Notes: generated from the sequence alone by a model not told the origin. A stretch of DNA of 64,000 bases from Pseudomonas neuropathica (GCF_015461835.1 NZ_JACOPX010000010.1:247285-311284); one strand, 5' to 3'. Shown: positions 35,475 through 43,093, counted from the first letter of the stretch. Translations and numbers: made by a program.

Positions 35475-36080
35475 TCAGCGCGCAAGCATGCCGTGACACA
35501 ACAGATTCAGAACCCCGCGCATGTGCAACGCATGCGCGGCTCGGTCCGGGACTTCCTGCGTCGCCAGGCGGATAAACGCCATATTCGCGTACTGGTTGAA
35601 CAGCGTCGCCACCACCTCGAGATCGATCGATTCGCGCACTTTGCCCGCCTGCTGGAAATGCAAAAGCAATGCCTTGGTTTCCTCAATCACCGCCGCATTC
35701 CATGGGCTCATCGCTTCAGCGAGGTCGCCCGTCAGCAGAAACGGCGCCAATTCGCGCCACAACGAAGCCGGCATCGCGGCTAGCTGGTAATCGGTCATCA
35801 GCCCTTCGAACTCGCACAGCGCCTCCAGCGGATCGCTGTTCTCGTCCAGATTCGCCCGCGCCTCGCGCATGGCTTGCTCGTCGGGTTGCTTGAGCAAGGC
35901 CAGCAGAATCTCCTGCTTGCCGCCGAAGTAGTTGACCACGGTGGGGGCGGAAACCCCCGCCTGCACGGCGATCTGGTCCAGGGTGGTGGCCGCAAAGCCA
36001 TTGCGCTTGAACAACTCGAGCGCCGCCTCGGCAATCACCTGCCGGCGCTGTTCCTTCTGCCGCTCTCTGAGTCCGCTCAT
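35475..36080 (-). CDS. TetR-family transcriptional regulator
   Basis: A 201-residue repressor-type regulator. The N-terminal helix-turn-helix (about 20-62: FAATTLDQIAVQAGVSAPTVVNYFGGKQ) is clear and the C-terminal ligand domain is all-helical. The ATG at 36080 (MSGLRERQKEQRR) has an AGAGG site; the frame begins 24 nt earlier without one. It is divergent from the class III aminotransferase gene, and an AT-rich palindrome lies between them, so control of that gene is a reasonable inference. Confidence 0.9.
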   Translation of the reverse strand: MSGLRERQKEQRRQVIAEAALELFKRNGFAATTLDQIAVQAGVSAPTVVNYFGGKQEILLALLKQPDEQAMREARANLDENSDPLEALCEFEGLMTDYQLAAMPASLWRELAPFLLTGDLAEAMSPWNAAVIEETKALLLHFQQAGKVRESIDLEVVATLFNQYANMAFIRLATQEVPDRAAHALHMRGVLNLLCHGMLAR

Positions 36081-36139
36081 ATTGCCTCTGATGATCGTTA
36101 CCAATGGCGGTCAGCCTACGGTTATCTTTTTTTACCGAC

Positions 36140-36164
36140 AAATATTTTCTTTACAAAAATATTT
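36140..36164. promoter_or_regulatory. AT-rich palindrome, candidate TetR operator
   Basis: Arms AAATATTTT and AAAATATTT (9 bp, perfect) are separated by 7 bp. The element lies between the divergent TetR regulator and aminotransferase genes, in a markedly AT-rich pocket of 45 nt. Position and symmetry suit a dimeric repressor site; no direct evidence exists. Confidence 0.45.
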
Positions 36165-36237
36165 TTAGATGGCAAAACTTTCCCCGTGCAGCGCTGTGAC
36201 GAACGCACCCACTTGCCCTTTGCTCTGGAGATCCGCC

Positions 36238-37620
36238 ATGTCCGCCGAACTCGATTCGACCCGCACCACCCGCGATTACCAAGCCGCCGACGCCGCTCAC
36301 CACATCCACGCGTTCGTTGATCAAAAGGCCCTCAACGAGGAAGGCCCACGGGTGATGGTCAGCGGCGATCGGCTGGCGTTGTGGGACAACGACGGCAATC
36401 GCTATCTGGATGGCATGTCGGGTCTGTGGTGCACCAACCTTGGTTACGGGCGCAAGGATCTCGCCGCTGCCGCGACCGCGCAGTTGGAACAACTGCCCTA
36501 CTACAACATGTTCTTCCACACCACTCACCCGGCGGTGATCGAGCTGTCCGAGCTGCTGTTCAGCCTGCTGCCCAAGCACTACAGCCACGCGATCTATACC
36601 AACTCCGGCTCCGAAGCCAACGAAGTGCTGATCCGCACCGTGCGCAAGTTCTGGCAGGTAATGGGCAAACCCGAGAAGAAAATCATGATCGGCCGCTGGA
36701 ACGGCTACCACGGCTCGACCCTCGCCGCGACGGCGTTGGGCGGGATGAAATTCATGCATGAGATGGGCGGGACCATTCCCGATGTCGCGCACATTGATGA
36801 GCCGTACTGGTTCGCCCATGAAGGCAACCTCAGCCCGGAAGAGTTCGGCCTGCAAGCGGCGCGGCAACTGGAAGACAAGATTCTTGAGCTAGGTGCCGAC
36901 AAGGTCGCCGCGTTCGTCGCCGAACCGTTTCAGGGCGCGGGCGGCATGATCATTCCGCCGGCGACGTACTGGCCGGAGATTCAGCGTATCTGCCGTCAAT
37001 ACGACGTGCTGCTGTGTGCGGACGAAGTGATTGGCGGGTTTGGTCGCACCGGTGAATGGTTCGCCCATCAGACGTTCGGCTTTGAGCCGGACACGCTGTC
37101 GATCGCCAAGGGTCTGACCTCCGGTTACATCCCCATGGGCGGCTTGATTCTGTCGCGGCGCATGGCTGAAGCATTGGTCGAGAAAGGTGGCGTGTTTGCC
37201 CATGGCCTGACCTATTCCGGCCACCCGGTGGCGGCCGCCGTGGCGATTGCCAACCTCAAGGCCTTGCGCGATGAAGGCGTGGTCACCCGGGTGAAAACCG
37301 AGACTGGCCCGTACCTGCAGAATTGCCTGCGCGAAGTGTTTGGCAATCATCCGCTGGTGGGTGAGGTTCAGGGCGTGGGTTTGGTGGCGGCGTTACAGTT
37401 TGCTGAAGACAAAGCCACGCGCAAGCGTTTTGCCAATGAAAACGACATCGCCTGGCGTTGCCGCACGATTGGCTTTGAGGAAGGGTTGATCATTCGTTCG
37501 ACATTGGGGCGGATGATCATGGCGCCGGCGTTGGTCGCCACGCGCACGGAGCTGGACGAGTTGATCGACAAGACGCGGATTGCGGTGGATCGGACGGCGC
37601 GGGAGTACGGGGTTTTGTGA
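36238..37620 (+). CDS. Class III omega-aminotransferase (putrescine/diamine-pyruvate type)
   Basis: A 460-residue PLP enzyme that likely transfers an omega-amino group from a diamine or beta-amino acid to pyruvate. Family segments include YLDGMSGLWCTNLGYGR, YTNSGSEANEVLIRT, WNGYHGSTLAA, VAEPFQGAGGM, the PLP-phosphate/pyridine Asp in CADEVIGGFGRTGEWF and the Schiff-base lysine in SIAKGLTSGYIPMGG. It closely resembles SpuC-type putrescine:pyruvate aminotransferases, but Pseudomonas has several paralogues, so the substrate is not fixed. The ATG at 36238 is preceded by GGAG. It is divergent from a TetR regulator. Confidence 0.88.
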   Translation: MSAELDSTRTTRDYQAADAAHHIHAFVDQKALNEEGPRVMVSGDRLALWDNDGNRYLDGMSGLWCTNLGYGRKDLAAAATAQLEQLPYYNMFFHTTHPAVIELSELLFSLLPKHYSHAIYTNSGSEANEVLIRTVRKFWQVMGKPEKKIMIGRWNGYHGSTLAATALGGMKFMHEMGGTIPDVAHIDEPYWFAHEGNLSPEEFGLQAARQLEDKILELGADKVAAFVAEPFQGAGGMIIPPATYWPEIQRICRQYDVLLCADEVIGGFGRTGEWFAHQTFGFEPDTLSIAKGLTSGYIPMGGLILSRRMAEALVEKGGVFAHGLTYSGHPVAAAVAIANLKALRDEGVVTRVKTETGPYLQNCLREVFGNHPLVGEVQGVGLVAALQFAEDKATRKRFANENDIAWRCRTIGFEEGLIIRSTLGRMIMAPALVATRTELDELIDKTRIAVDRTAREYGVL

Positions 37621-37650
37621 TCGGCTGAAGGAATAGGGTGGCCGGACTAC

Positions 37651-37723
37651 CGCCATCGCGAGCAGGCTCACTCCTACAGGGGAACGCATTCCAAATGTAG
37701 GAGTGAGCCTGCTCGCGATGGCG
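37651..37723. repeat. REP palindrome, family B (inverted pair)
   Basis: A pair of complementary arms (CGCCATCGCGAGCAGGCTCA and its exact complement) around a short spacer. The core TGTAGGAGTGAGCCTGCTCG recurs at 39738 and 41257, with variants at 39606 and 42151. It lies 30 nt after the aminotransferase stop and could act as its transcription end. Confidence 0.88.
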
Positions 37724-37839
37724 TCAGTCGGGCTGAAAACAGCCAAGATTCAATCCCGTCGATTACTCCGCACGCCGCTTGGTGTTAAATAGGCGCCAGT
37801 CTTAACCTTGTCGCGTAAAGCCGTGCAACGAGAACCGCT

Positions 37840-37893
37840 ATGAACACCTCTTCCAAGAAAAACACCCAAATTCAAACAGCGGTGACCGCATGA
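37840..37893 (+). CDS. 17-codon leader ORF coupled to the amidase
   Basis: ATG at 37840, stop TGA at 37891-37893. The peptide is MNTSSKKNTQIQTAVTA. The stop overlaps the amidase start as ATGA, a classic coupling arrangement. The peptide is hydrophilic and has no obvious attenuator codon run. Its own ribosome site is weak (CGAGAA), so it may be translated poorly or not at all. Confidence 0.3.
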   Translation: MNTSSKKNTQIQTAVTA

Positions 37894-39593
37894 TCGAAGT
37901 CACCGAAGTTTCCATTGCCCAACTGCGCGCCGCGCTCGAGTCCGGCCAGACCACCGCAGTCGAACTGGTGCAGGCATATCTCGCACGCATCGATGCCTAC
38001 GATGGCGCCGACACCCCAACGGCGCTGAATGCCGTGGTCGTGCGTAACCCTGAAGCGTTGAACGAAGCGCGGGCGTCCGATGCCCGTCGTGCCGAAGGCA
38101 AAACTCTCGGCCCGCTCGACGGCATTCCTTACACCGCCAAGGACAGTTATCTGGTCAAAGGGCTGACCGCTGCGTCCGGTAGCCCGGCCTTCGCCGATCT
38201 GGTGGCTTATCGCGATGCCTTCACCATCGAACGCCTGCGCGCGGCCGGGGCGATTTGCCTGGGCAAGACCAACATGCCGCCGATGGCCAATGGCGGCATG
38301 CAACGTGGCGTCTACGGTCGCGCCGAAAGTCCTTACAACGCCAATTACCTCACCGCGCCGTTTGCGTCTGGTTCGTCGAACGGTGCCGGCACCGCGACCG
38401 CCGCGAGTTTCGCCGCGTTTGGTCTGGCTGAAGAAACCTGGTCGAGCGGGCGTGGCCCGGCGTCGAACAATGGTTTGTGCGCTTACACGCCGTCACGCGG
38501 GGTGATCTCGGTGCGCGGCAACTGGCCGTTGACCCCGACCATGGACGTGGTCGTGCCTTATGCGCGGACCATGGCCGACCTGCTCGAAGTCCTCGACATC
38601 GTCGTCGCCGAAGACCCAGACACCCGTGGCGATCTGTGGCGCCTGCAACCGTGGGTGCCGATCCCGAGCGTCAGCGAAGTGCGCCCCGCCGCTTACGGCG
38701 ATCTGGCGGCCGATGCCAAAGCGCTGGCCGGCAAGCGTTTCGCCGTGCCGCGTATGTTCATCAATGCCGACCCTGAGGCTGGCACCAGCGAAGCCCCGGG
38801 CATCGGAGGCCCGACCGGCCAGCGCATCAACACCCGCGCCTCGGTGATCGACTTGTGGAAGCAGGCGCGTCAGGCCCTCGAAGCGGCCGGTGCCGAAGTC
38901 ATCGAAACCGACTTCCCGCTGGTCTCCAACTGCGAAGGCGATCGCCCCGGCGCGCCAACCGTGTTCACTCGGGGGCTGGTCTCGAAAGAGTTCCTTCACC
39001 ATGAGCTGTGGGACCTGACCGCGTGGGCGTTCGACGACTTCCTGCAAGCCAACGGTGATCCGAAACTCAATTGTCTGGTCGACGTCGACGGGCCGAAAAT
39101 CTTCCCGCACGACCCGGGCACCCTGCCCAACCGTGAAGGCGATCTGGCTGCCGGCATGGATGAGTACGTGCGCATGGCCGAGCGCGGCATCACCCCGTGG
39201 AATGAAATCAGCACCGTGCCTGACGGCCTGCGCGGCCTGGAGCAAACCCGACGCATCGACCTCGAAGACTGGATGGACACGCTGGGCCTCGATGCCGTGC
39301 TGTTCCCGACTGTTGCCGACGTCGGCCCGGCGGACGCGGACGTCAACCCGGAGTCGGCCGACATCGCCTGGAGCAACGGCATCTGGGTGGCCAACGGCAA
39401 CCTGGCGATCCGTCACCTCGGCGTGCCGACCGTCACCGTGCCGATGGGTGTGATGGCCGACATTGGCATGCCGGTCGGCCTGACCTTCGCTGGCCGCGCC
39501 TACGACGACTCGAACCTGCTGCGTTTCGCCGCCGCGTTTGAATCGACCGGCAGCAAACGCCAGATCCCGCCACGCACACCGCCGCTTTCGTAA
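37890..39593 (+). CDS. Amidase-signature (AS) family hydrolase
   Basis: A 567-residue Ser-Ser-Lys amidase, hydrolysing an amide of unknown structure. The catalytic lysine is in GIPYTAKDSYLVKG, the cis-serine region is GSSNGAGTATAASFAAFG and the nucleophile region is ETWSSGRGPASNNGL. These positions match the AS fold, although the usual GGSSGG is replaced by GSSNGAG. The length exceeds the GatA type (about 480 aa), with extra C-terminal segments. No signal peptide is visible. It overlaps a 17-codon ORF (ATGA). REP elements flank it on both sides, and an OprD-type porin gene follows, which could import its substrate. Confidence 0.88.
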   Translation: MIEVTEVSIAQLRAALESGQTTAVELVQAYLARIDAYDGADTPTALNAVVVRNPEALNEARASDARRAEGKTLGPLDGIPYTAKDSYLVKGLTAASGSPAFADLVAYRDAFTIERLRAAGAICLGKTNMPPMANGGMQRGVYGRAESPYNANYLTAPFASGSSNGAGTATAASFAAFGLAEETWSSGRGPASNNGLCAYTPSRGVISVRGNWPLTPTMDVVVPYARTMADLLEVLDIVVAEDPDTRGDLWRLQPWVPIPSVSEVRPAAYGDLAADAKALAGKRFAVPRMFINADPEAGTSEAPGIGGPTGQRINTRASVIDLWKQARQALEAAGAEVIETDFPLVSNCEGDRPGAPTVFTRGLVSKEFLHHELWDLTAWAFDDFLQANGDPKLNCLVDVDGPKIFPHDPGTLPNREGDLAAGMDEYVRMAERGITPWNEISTVPDGLRGLEQTRRIDLEDWMDTLGLDAVLFPTVADVGPADADVNPESADIAWSNGIWVANGNLAIRHLGVPTVTVPMGVMADIGMPVGLTFAGRAYDDSNLLRFAAAFESTGSKRQIPPRTPPLS

Positions 39594-39605
39594 CGCGCTT
39601 AAAAC

Positions 39606-39695
39606 TGTAGGAGCGAGCCTGCTCGCGATGGCGATGTGTCAGCTTGGGTAAACTTGGCTGACACATCGCTATCGCTGGCAAGCCAGCTCCCACAG
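39606..39695. repeat. REP palindrome, family B variant
   Basis: A degenerate inverted pair: left arm TGTAGGAGCGAGCCTGCTCG, inner stem GCGATGTGTCAG/CTGACACATCGC, right arm AGCCAGCTCCCACAG. It lies 12 nt after the amidase stop. Together with the next repeat it fills most of the 333-nt gap 39594-39926, in which I see no gene. Confidence 0.8.
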
Positions 39696-39737
39696 ATTTC
39701 CGCTCCCGCCACAAAACCCTCATTCAACCCAAAACCC

Positions 39738-39826
39738 TGTAGGAGTGAGCCTGCTCGCGATAGCGGTCTGTCAGTTAAATTTATCGAGACTGACACACCG
39801 CTATCGCGAGCAGGCTCACTCCTACA
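39738..39826. repeat. REP palindrome, family B (inverted pair)
   Basis: Outer arms TGTAGGAGTGAGCCTGCTCG and its complement flank an inner stem (GATAGCGGT.../...ACCGCTATC-like). It is the second of two such elements between the amidase and OprD genes. Confidence 0.88.
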
Positions 39827-39926
39827 GGGGGTTGTGTAATGCCGTTCATTGAGCACATCCGCTCAATCCCCTGCCCTGCAGTTCCTCGATCATCCCAGGC
39901 ATCTTAATTGCCGCTGGCCACCGACC

Positions 39927-41222
39927 ATGATCGACCGCGCCCCTTCGCGTCTCACCCTCCTCGCACTGCTCTGCGGTCTGACCACCACCGCCAATGCCAG
40001 CGGTTTTTTCGACGATGCCAAAAGCGAAGTGCTCACCCGTAACTTCTACTTGAGCAACGACTACCGCTCCCCCTCACCGTCTGGCAAAAACTACAAACAG
40101 GAATGGGCTCAAGGCTTTATCGGCACCTTCTCATCCGGTTTCACCGCCGGCACAGTCGGCTTCGGCATCGATGCCCACGCCTTCGCCGGACTGAAACTGG
40201 ACGGCGGCAAGGGCCATTCCGGCACCGGTTTGCTGCCGGTCGACAGCGATGGCCGCAGCGAAAACGATTACTCCAGCGCCGGCGGCGCGCTCAAGTTGAA
40301 AGCCTCGCGCACCACCCTCGCCTTCGGTGAAATGACCGTGGAAACCCCGGTGTTCGACACCTCAGACAAACGCCTGCAACCGGAGTACGCCACAGGCTTC
40401 CTGCTCAACAGCGCCGAGCTCGACCACATCAATCTGGTGGCCGGGCATTTCACCGCGTTCAAGAATCAGGACAGCTCATCGGGCAAAGGCGATTTCTATG
40501 GCTATGGCGCCAATACCGAGGCCGGCGGGATCAGTTTCGTCGGCGCCGACCTGTTCACCGACAGCCCAGTGGGCGGCGCGCTGTATGCCTCCGATCTGAG
40601 CGACACCTGGCATCAGTACTACGGCAATCTGCACTTCAAGCAGTCCGGCGTGCTACTCGACGCCAACCTCTACCACACCCGCGACACAGGCCGGGCGCTG
40701 GCCGGCGCCATCGACAACACCGCGCTCAGCCTGTCCGGCAAATACGCCTTCGGCCCCCACGCGGTAATGCTCGGCTGGCAACGGATCAATGGCGACACGC
40801 CGTTCGATTTCGTCGGCGGCGACTCGATCTACCTCGCCAACTCGATCAAATACGCCGATTTCAACGGCGCCAACGAACGCTCCTGGCAAGCGCGCTACGA
40901 CCTCGACCTCGGCGCCTTGGGCATTCCCGGCCTGAGCTTCATGACCCGCTACGTCTCCGGTAGCCACATCGACGGCACCCATGCGCCCAAGGGTGGCGCC
41001 TACAACCCGCTCGATCCTGACAGCGGCAGTTATCAGCCACAGCAAGGCGATGGTGGCAAGCACTGGGAGCGCGATATTGATTTGAAGTACGTCGTGCAAT
41101 CGGGCGCGGCGAAGGATTTGTCGATGCAGGTGTCGCATGTTTCACATCGAGCCAATGAAGCGCAGGCCGGCGATGACATTGACCGGATCTACGTGGTGAT
41201 CCAGTACCCGTTGGGTTTCTAA
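39927..41222 (+). CDS. OprD-family outer-membrane porin
   Basis: A 431-residue substrate-specific porin of the OccD/OccK type. The signal peptide (LLALLCGLTTTANA) is followed by the family N-terminus (SGFFDDAKSEVLTRNFYLSNDYR), the strand EWAQGFIGTFSSGFTAGTVGFGIDAHAFAGLKLDGGKG, the HLNLVAGHF-like segment (DHINLVAGHFTAFKNQ) and a terminal strand ending in Phe (VIQYPLGF). OprD proteins import carboxylates and amino acids; the specific solute is unknown. The start was chosen at the ATG preceding the signal peptide; the frame is open 78 nt further upstream. Confidence 0.92.
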   Translation: MIDRAPSRLTLLALLCGLTTTANASGFFDDAKSEVLTRNFYLSNDYRSPSPSGKNYKQEWAQGFIGTFSSGFTAGTVGFGIDAHAFAGLKLDGGKGHSGTGLLPVDSDGRSENDYSSAGGALKLKASRTTLAFGEMTVETPVFDTSDKRLQPEYATGFLLNSAELDHINLVAGHFTAFKNQDSSSGKGDFYGYGANTEAGGISFVGADLFTDSPVGGALYASDLSDTWHQYYGNLHFKQSGVLLDANLYHTRDTGRALAGAIDNTALSLSGKYAFGPHAVMLGWQRINGDTPFDFVGGDSIYLANSIKYADFNGANERSWQARYDLDLGALGIPGLSFMTRYVSGSHIDGTHAPKGGAYNPLDPDSGSYQPQQGDGGKHWERDIDLKYVVQSGAAKDLSMQVSHVSHRANEAQAGDDIDRIYVVIQYPLGF

Positions 41223-41256
41223 CCCACCGCCCATCCCGAATTGAAACACTATCCCC

Positions 41257-41340
41257 TGTAGGAGTGAGCCTGCTCGCGATAGCGCCTTTCCAGCAACATT
41301 CATGCTGACTGATACACCGTTATCGCGGGTTCGTAACAGG
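41257..41340. repeat. REP element, family B, one degenerate arm
   Basis: An intact left arm (TGTAGGAGTGAGCCTGCTCG) has a right arm eroded to TTATCGCGGGTTCGTAACAGG. It lies in the 521-nt gap after the porin gene; the rest of the gap is the leader RNA described next. Confidence 0.75.
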
Positions 41341-41382
41341 GACAGACCACGGTTGCACCCAGCCAGTCGCCCGATCTTCTGC

Positions 41383-41743
41383 CTTTTAAACTCCGGCGTT
41401 TAAAAGACACCTTCAGACACGCCTTCAAGGCTACACATCCTTGCGCCATTGCCTACAGCTACGCCAGAATCCGCCGGCTTGTGCGTCTTGGGGGCGGGTT
41501 CTATTGTGGGTCGGTCGCTGACGAATCAGCGATCGGGTTTCGCAGCCCGGATCAATCAAGGCGCACAGCGCTCCAGTTCATTGCCATCAACTAAAGGCAA
41601 TGTTGCTTCATGGCGGCTGTGCGCGGGATACCTTCGGGTATGCCGGGTGCCTTGATTCCCGGTCTGCGAACCTGCGTACAGCTGCCACCTCTCTTCGTTT
41701 CGCAGCGAAATGTGGCGGCTCCAGCAATCAAGGAGCTTTACCC
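41383..41743 (+). ncRNA. Structured leader RNA of DUF6124-like gene, copy 1 (candidate switch)
   Basis: Predicted from sequence symmetry and comparison with copy 2. Helices: CTTTTAAA/TTTAAAAG (41383-41406); TCGCTGA-CGAA-TCAGCGA (41515-41532); a long closing helix TTCGCAG (41539-41545) with CTGCGAA (41664-41670) and AATCAAGGC (41554-41562) with GCCTTGATT (41649-41657). Inside it are GCGCACAGC/GCTGTGCGC (41561/41616), ATTGCC/GGCAAT (41580/41596) and ATACC-TTCG-GGTAT (41628-41641). A last hairpin is AGCTGCCAC/GTGGCGGCT (41680/41712). TTTCGCAG (41698) and AATCAAGG (41726, the Shine-Dalgarno) repeat the upstream arm, so the middle strand could instead sequester the ribosome site. Confidence 0.7.
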
Positions 41744-42103
41744 ATGATCAAACCAACACCCAACCCACCCGAAACAGACCTCGCGTCCCCCTACGAATCC
41801 CTCGATTCAAAAAAACTCAACGACGCCGCCGAACGCGCCCTCGATCACTACCTCTGCCCACCCGGCTCCACCCCACCGCCACGTAAAACCCGCCGGATGT
41901 ACGCCGTTAACGCAGATTTCAAAAACGAGGAGTTGCTGGCCGACGCCAGCGAAACACTCGCCTCCGCCAGAACCATCGCCCATGACTTCGCCCATCTCAT
42001 CCCCGCGTCGCAGCGCAGGACGCTTTTGGGGATCGCGCAATTGATCATGCTCGGCGAACTCGCGGTGAATCGGGTGATGGATAATCTGGAGTTACCCCAG
42101 TAG
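41744..42103 (+). CDS. DUF6124-like small protein, copy 1
   Basis: A 119-residue cytoplasmic protein of a family that is common and multi-copy in Pseudomonas (DUF6124/DUF3077 by memory; function unknown). A Pro-rich N-terminus (MIKPTPNPPETD) is followed by a helical C-terminal domain (LLADASETLASARTIAHDFA, LLGIAQLIMLGELAVNRVMD). It differs from copy 2 at one residue (Lys versus Arg in PPPRKTRR). An AAGGAG Shine-Dalgarno lies 8 nt upstream of the ATG and is part of the proposed RNA switch. The frame is open upstream through the leader, but that stretch is structured and not conserved as protein. Confidence 0.82.
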   Translation: MIKPTPNPPETDLASPYESLDSKKLNDAAERALDHYLCPPGSTPPPRKTRRMYAVNADFKNEELLADASETLASARTIAHDFAHLIPASQRRTLLGIAQLIMLGELAVNRVMDNLELPQ

Positions 42104-42150
42104 CACGGCGCTGTGACAAGCCCTGAATGAGTCGGTGCAACGGCTGACGT

Positions 42151-42217
42151 CTTCGCGGGCAAGCCCACTCCCACAGGGAAACGCATTCCAGGTGTGGGAG
42201 TGAGCTTGCTCACGAAG
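42151..42217. repeat. REP palindrome, family B variant
   Basis: An inverted pair, CTTCGCGGGCAAGCCCACTC and the near-complement GAGTGAGCTTGCTCACGAAG, around a 23-nt spacer. It separates the two DUF6124-like units. Confidence 0.8.
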
Positions 42218-42243
42218 GGGCCAGTGAGGTCAGCGCAAATCGG

Positions 42244-42576
42244 CTTTTAAACTCAGGCGTTTAAAAGACACCTTCAGACACGCCTTCAAGGCTACATATC
42301 CTTGCGCCATTGCCTACAGCTACGCCAGAATCCGCCGGCTTGTGCGCCTTGGGGGCGGGTTCTATTGTGGTGCGGTCGCTGACGAATCAGCGATCGGGTT
42401 TAGCAGCTCGGCTAATTTCAAGGCACGCGAGTTTCGCCATTACGTTATGGCGGCTTTGCGTGGGGCACTTCGGTGCGCCGGGATCCTTGAGCCTGGTCTG
42501 CTAACCCGCGTACAGCCGCCACCCTATCCGTTTAGCAGCGATGGATGACGGCTCCAAATCTCAAGGAGCTTTACCC
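42244..42576 (+). ncRNA. Structured leader RNA of DUF6124-like gene, copy 2 (candidate switch)
   Basis: It has the same helices as copy 1, but with compensatory changes. The closing helix is TTAGCAG (42400-42406) with CTGCTAA (42498-42504), and TCAAGG (42418-42423) with CCTTGA (42485-42490). Inside are CACGC/GCGTG (42424/42458), CGCCAT/ATGGCG (42435/42447) and GCAC-TTCG-GTGC with the same bulged G (42465-42477). The last hairpin is AGCCG/CGGCT (42514/42549) with ATCC/GGAT. TTTAGCAG (42531) and TCAAGGAG (42561, Shine-Dalgarno) repeat the upstream arm. The first 155 nt differ from copy 1 at only about 6 positions, while the interior is largely unalignable except by structure. Confidence 0.7.
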
Positions 42577-42936
42577 ATGATCAAACCAACACCCAACCCA
42601 CCCGAAACAGACCTCGCGTCCCCCTACGAATCCCTCGATTCAAAAAAACTCAACGACGCCGCCGAACGCGCCCTCGATCACTACCTCTGCCCACCCGGCT
42701 CCACGCCACCGCCACGCAGAACCCGACGGATGTACGCCGTTAACGCAGATTTCAAAAACGAGGAGTTGCTGGCCGATGCCAGCGAAACCCTCGCTTCAGC
42801 CAGGACCATTGCCCATGACTTCGCCCACCTCATACCCGCGTCGCAGCGCAGGACGCTTTTGGGGATCGCGCAGCTGATCATGCTCGGCGAACTGGCGGTG
42901 AATCGGGTGATGGATAATCTGGAATTGCCGCAGTAG
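42577..42936 (+). CDS. DUF6124-like small protein, copy 2
   Basis: A 119-residue near-identical paralogue of the gene at 41744 (one Lys/Arg difference); the DNA shows scattered silent changes. The same AAGGAG ribosome site sits 8 nt before the ATG within the duplicated leader. The start-to-start distance between copies is 833 nt, with a REP element between them, consistent with a tandem duplication of leader plus gene. Function is unknown. It is followed by a long palindromic repeat at 42948. Confidence 0.82.
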   Translation: MIKPTPNPPETDLASPYESLDSKKLNDAAERALDHYLCPPGSTPPPRRTRRMYAVNADFKNEELLADASETLASARTIAHDFAHLIPASQRRTLLGIAQLIMLGELAVNRVMDNLELPQ

Positions 42937-42947
42937 CGGGCCTCAAT

Positions 42948-43058
42948 GATCGTTCCCACGCTCTGCGTGGGAATGCCTGAACGGACGCTCCGCGTTCGGC
43001 TCTGGATGGGACGCAGAGCGTCCCGGGCTGCATTCCCACGCGGAGCGTGGGAACGATC
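42948..43058. repeat. Long palindromic repeat, family C
   Basis: A 111-nt inverted repeat with outer arms GATCGTTCCCACGC and GCGTGGGAACGATC, and inner near-palindromic blocks built on ACGCAGAGCGT/ACGCTCCGCGT. A broken copy of the left arm occurs at 63857. It lies between the DUF6124-like gene and the 3' end of tRNA-Sec and may serve both as terminator. Confidence 0.88.
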
Positions 43059-43093
43059 AATCTACGGCAGCCGTTCTTTGGCTTTCTGGAAAC

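Noticed and set aside
41600..41743. N-terminally extended DUF6124-like protein using the open frame upstream of 41744
   Set aside because: The extension lies in the structured leader, is not conserved between the two copies, and a proper AAGGAG site marks the shorter start.
37651..43058. Cluster of palindromes as a possible integron or phage attachment region
   Set aside because: They fit dispersed REP-type families; there is no integrase, attC-like structure or phage gene. The tRNA-Sec 3' end also shows no duplicated att segment.
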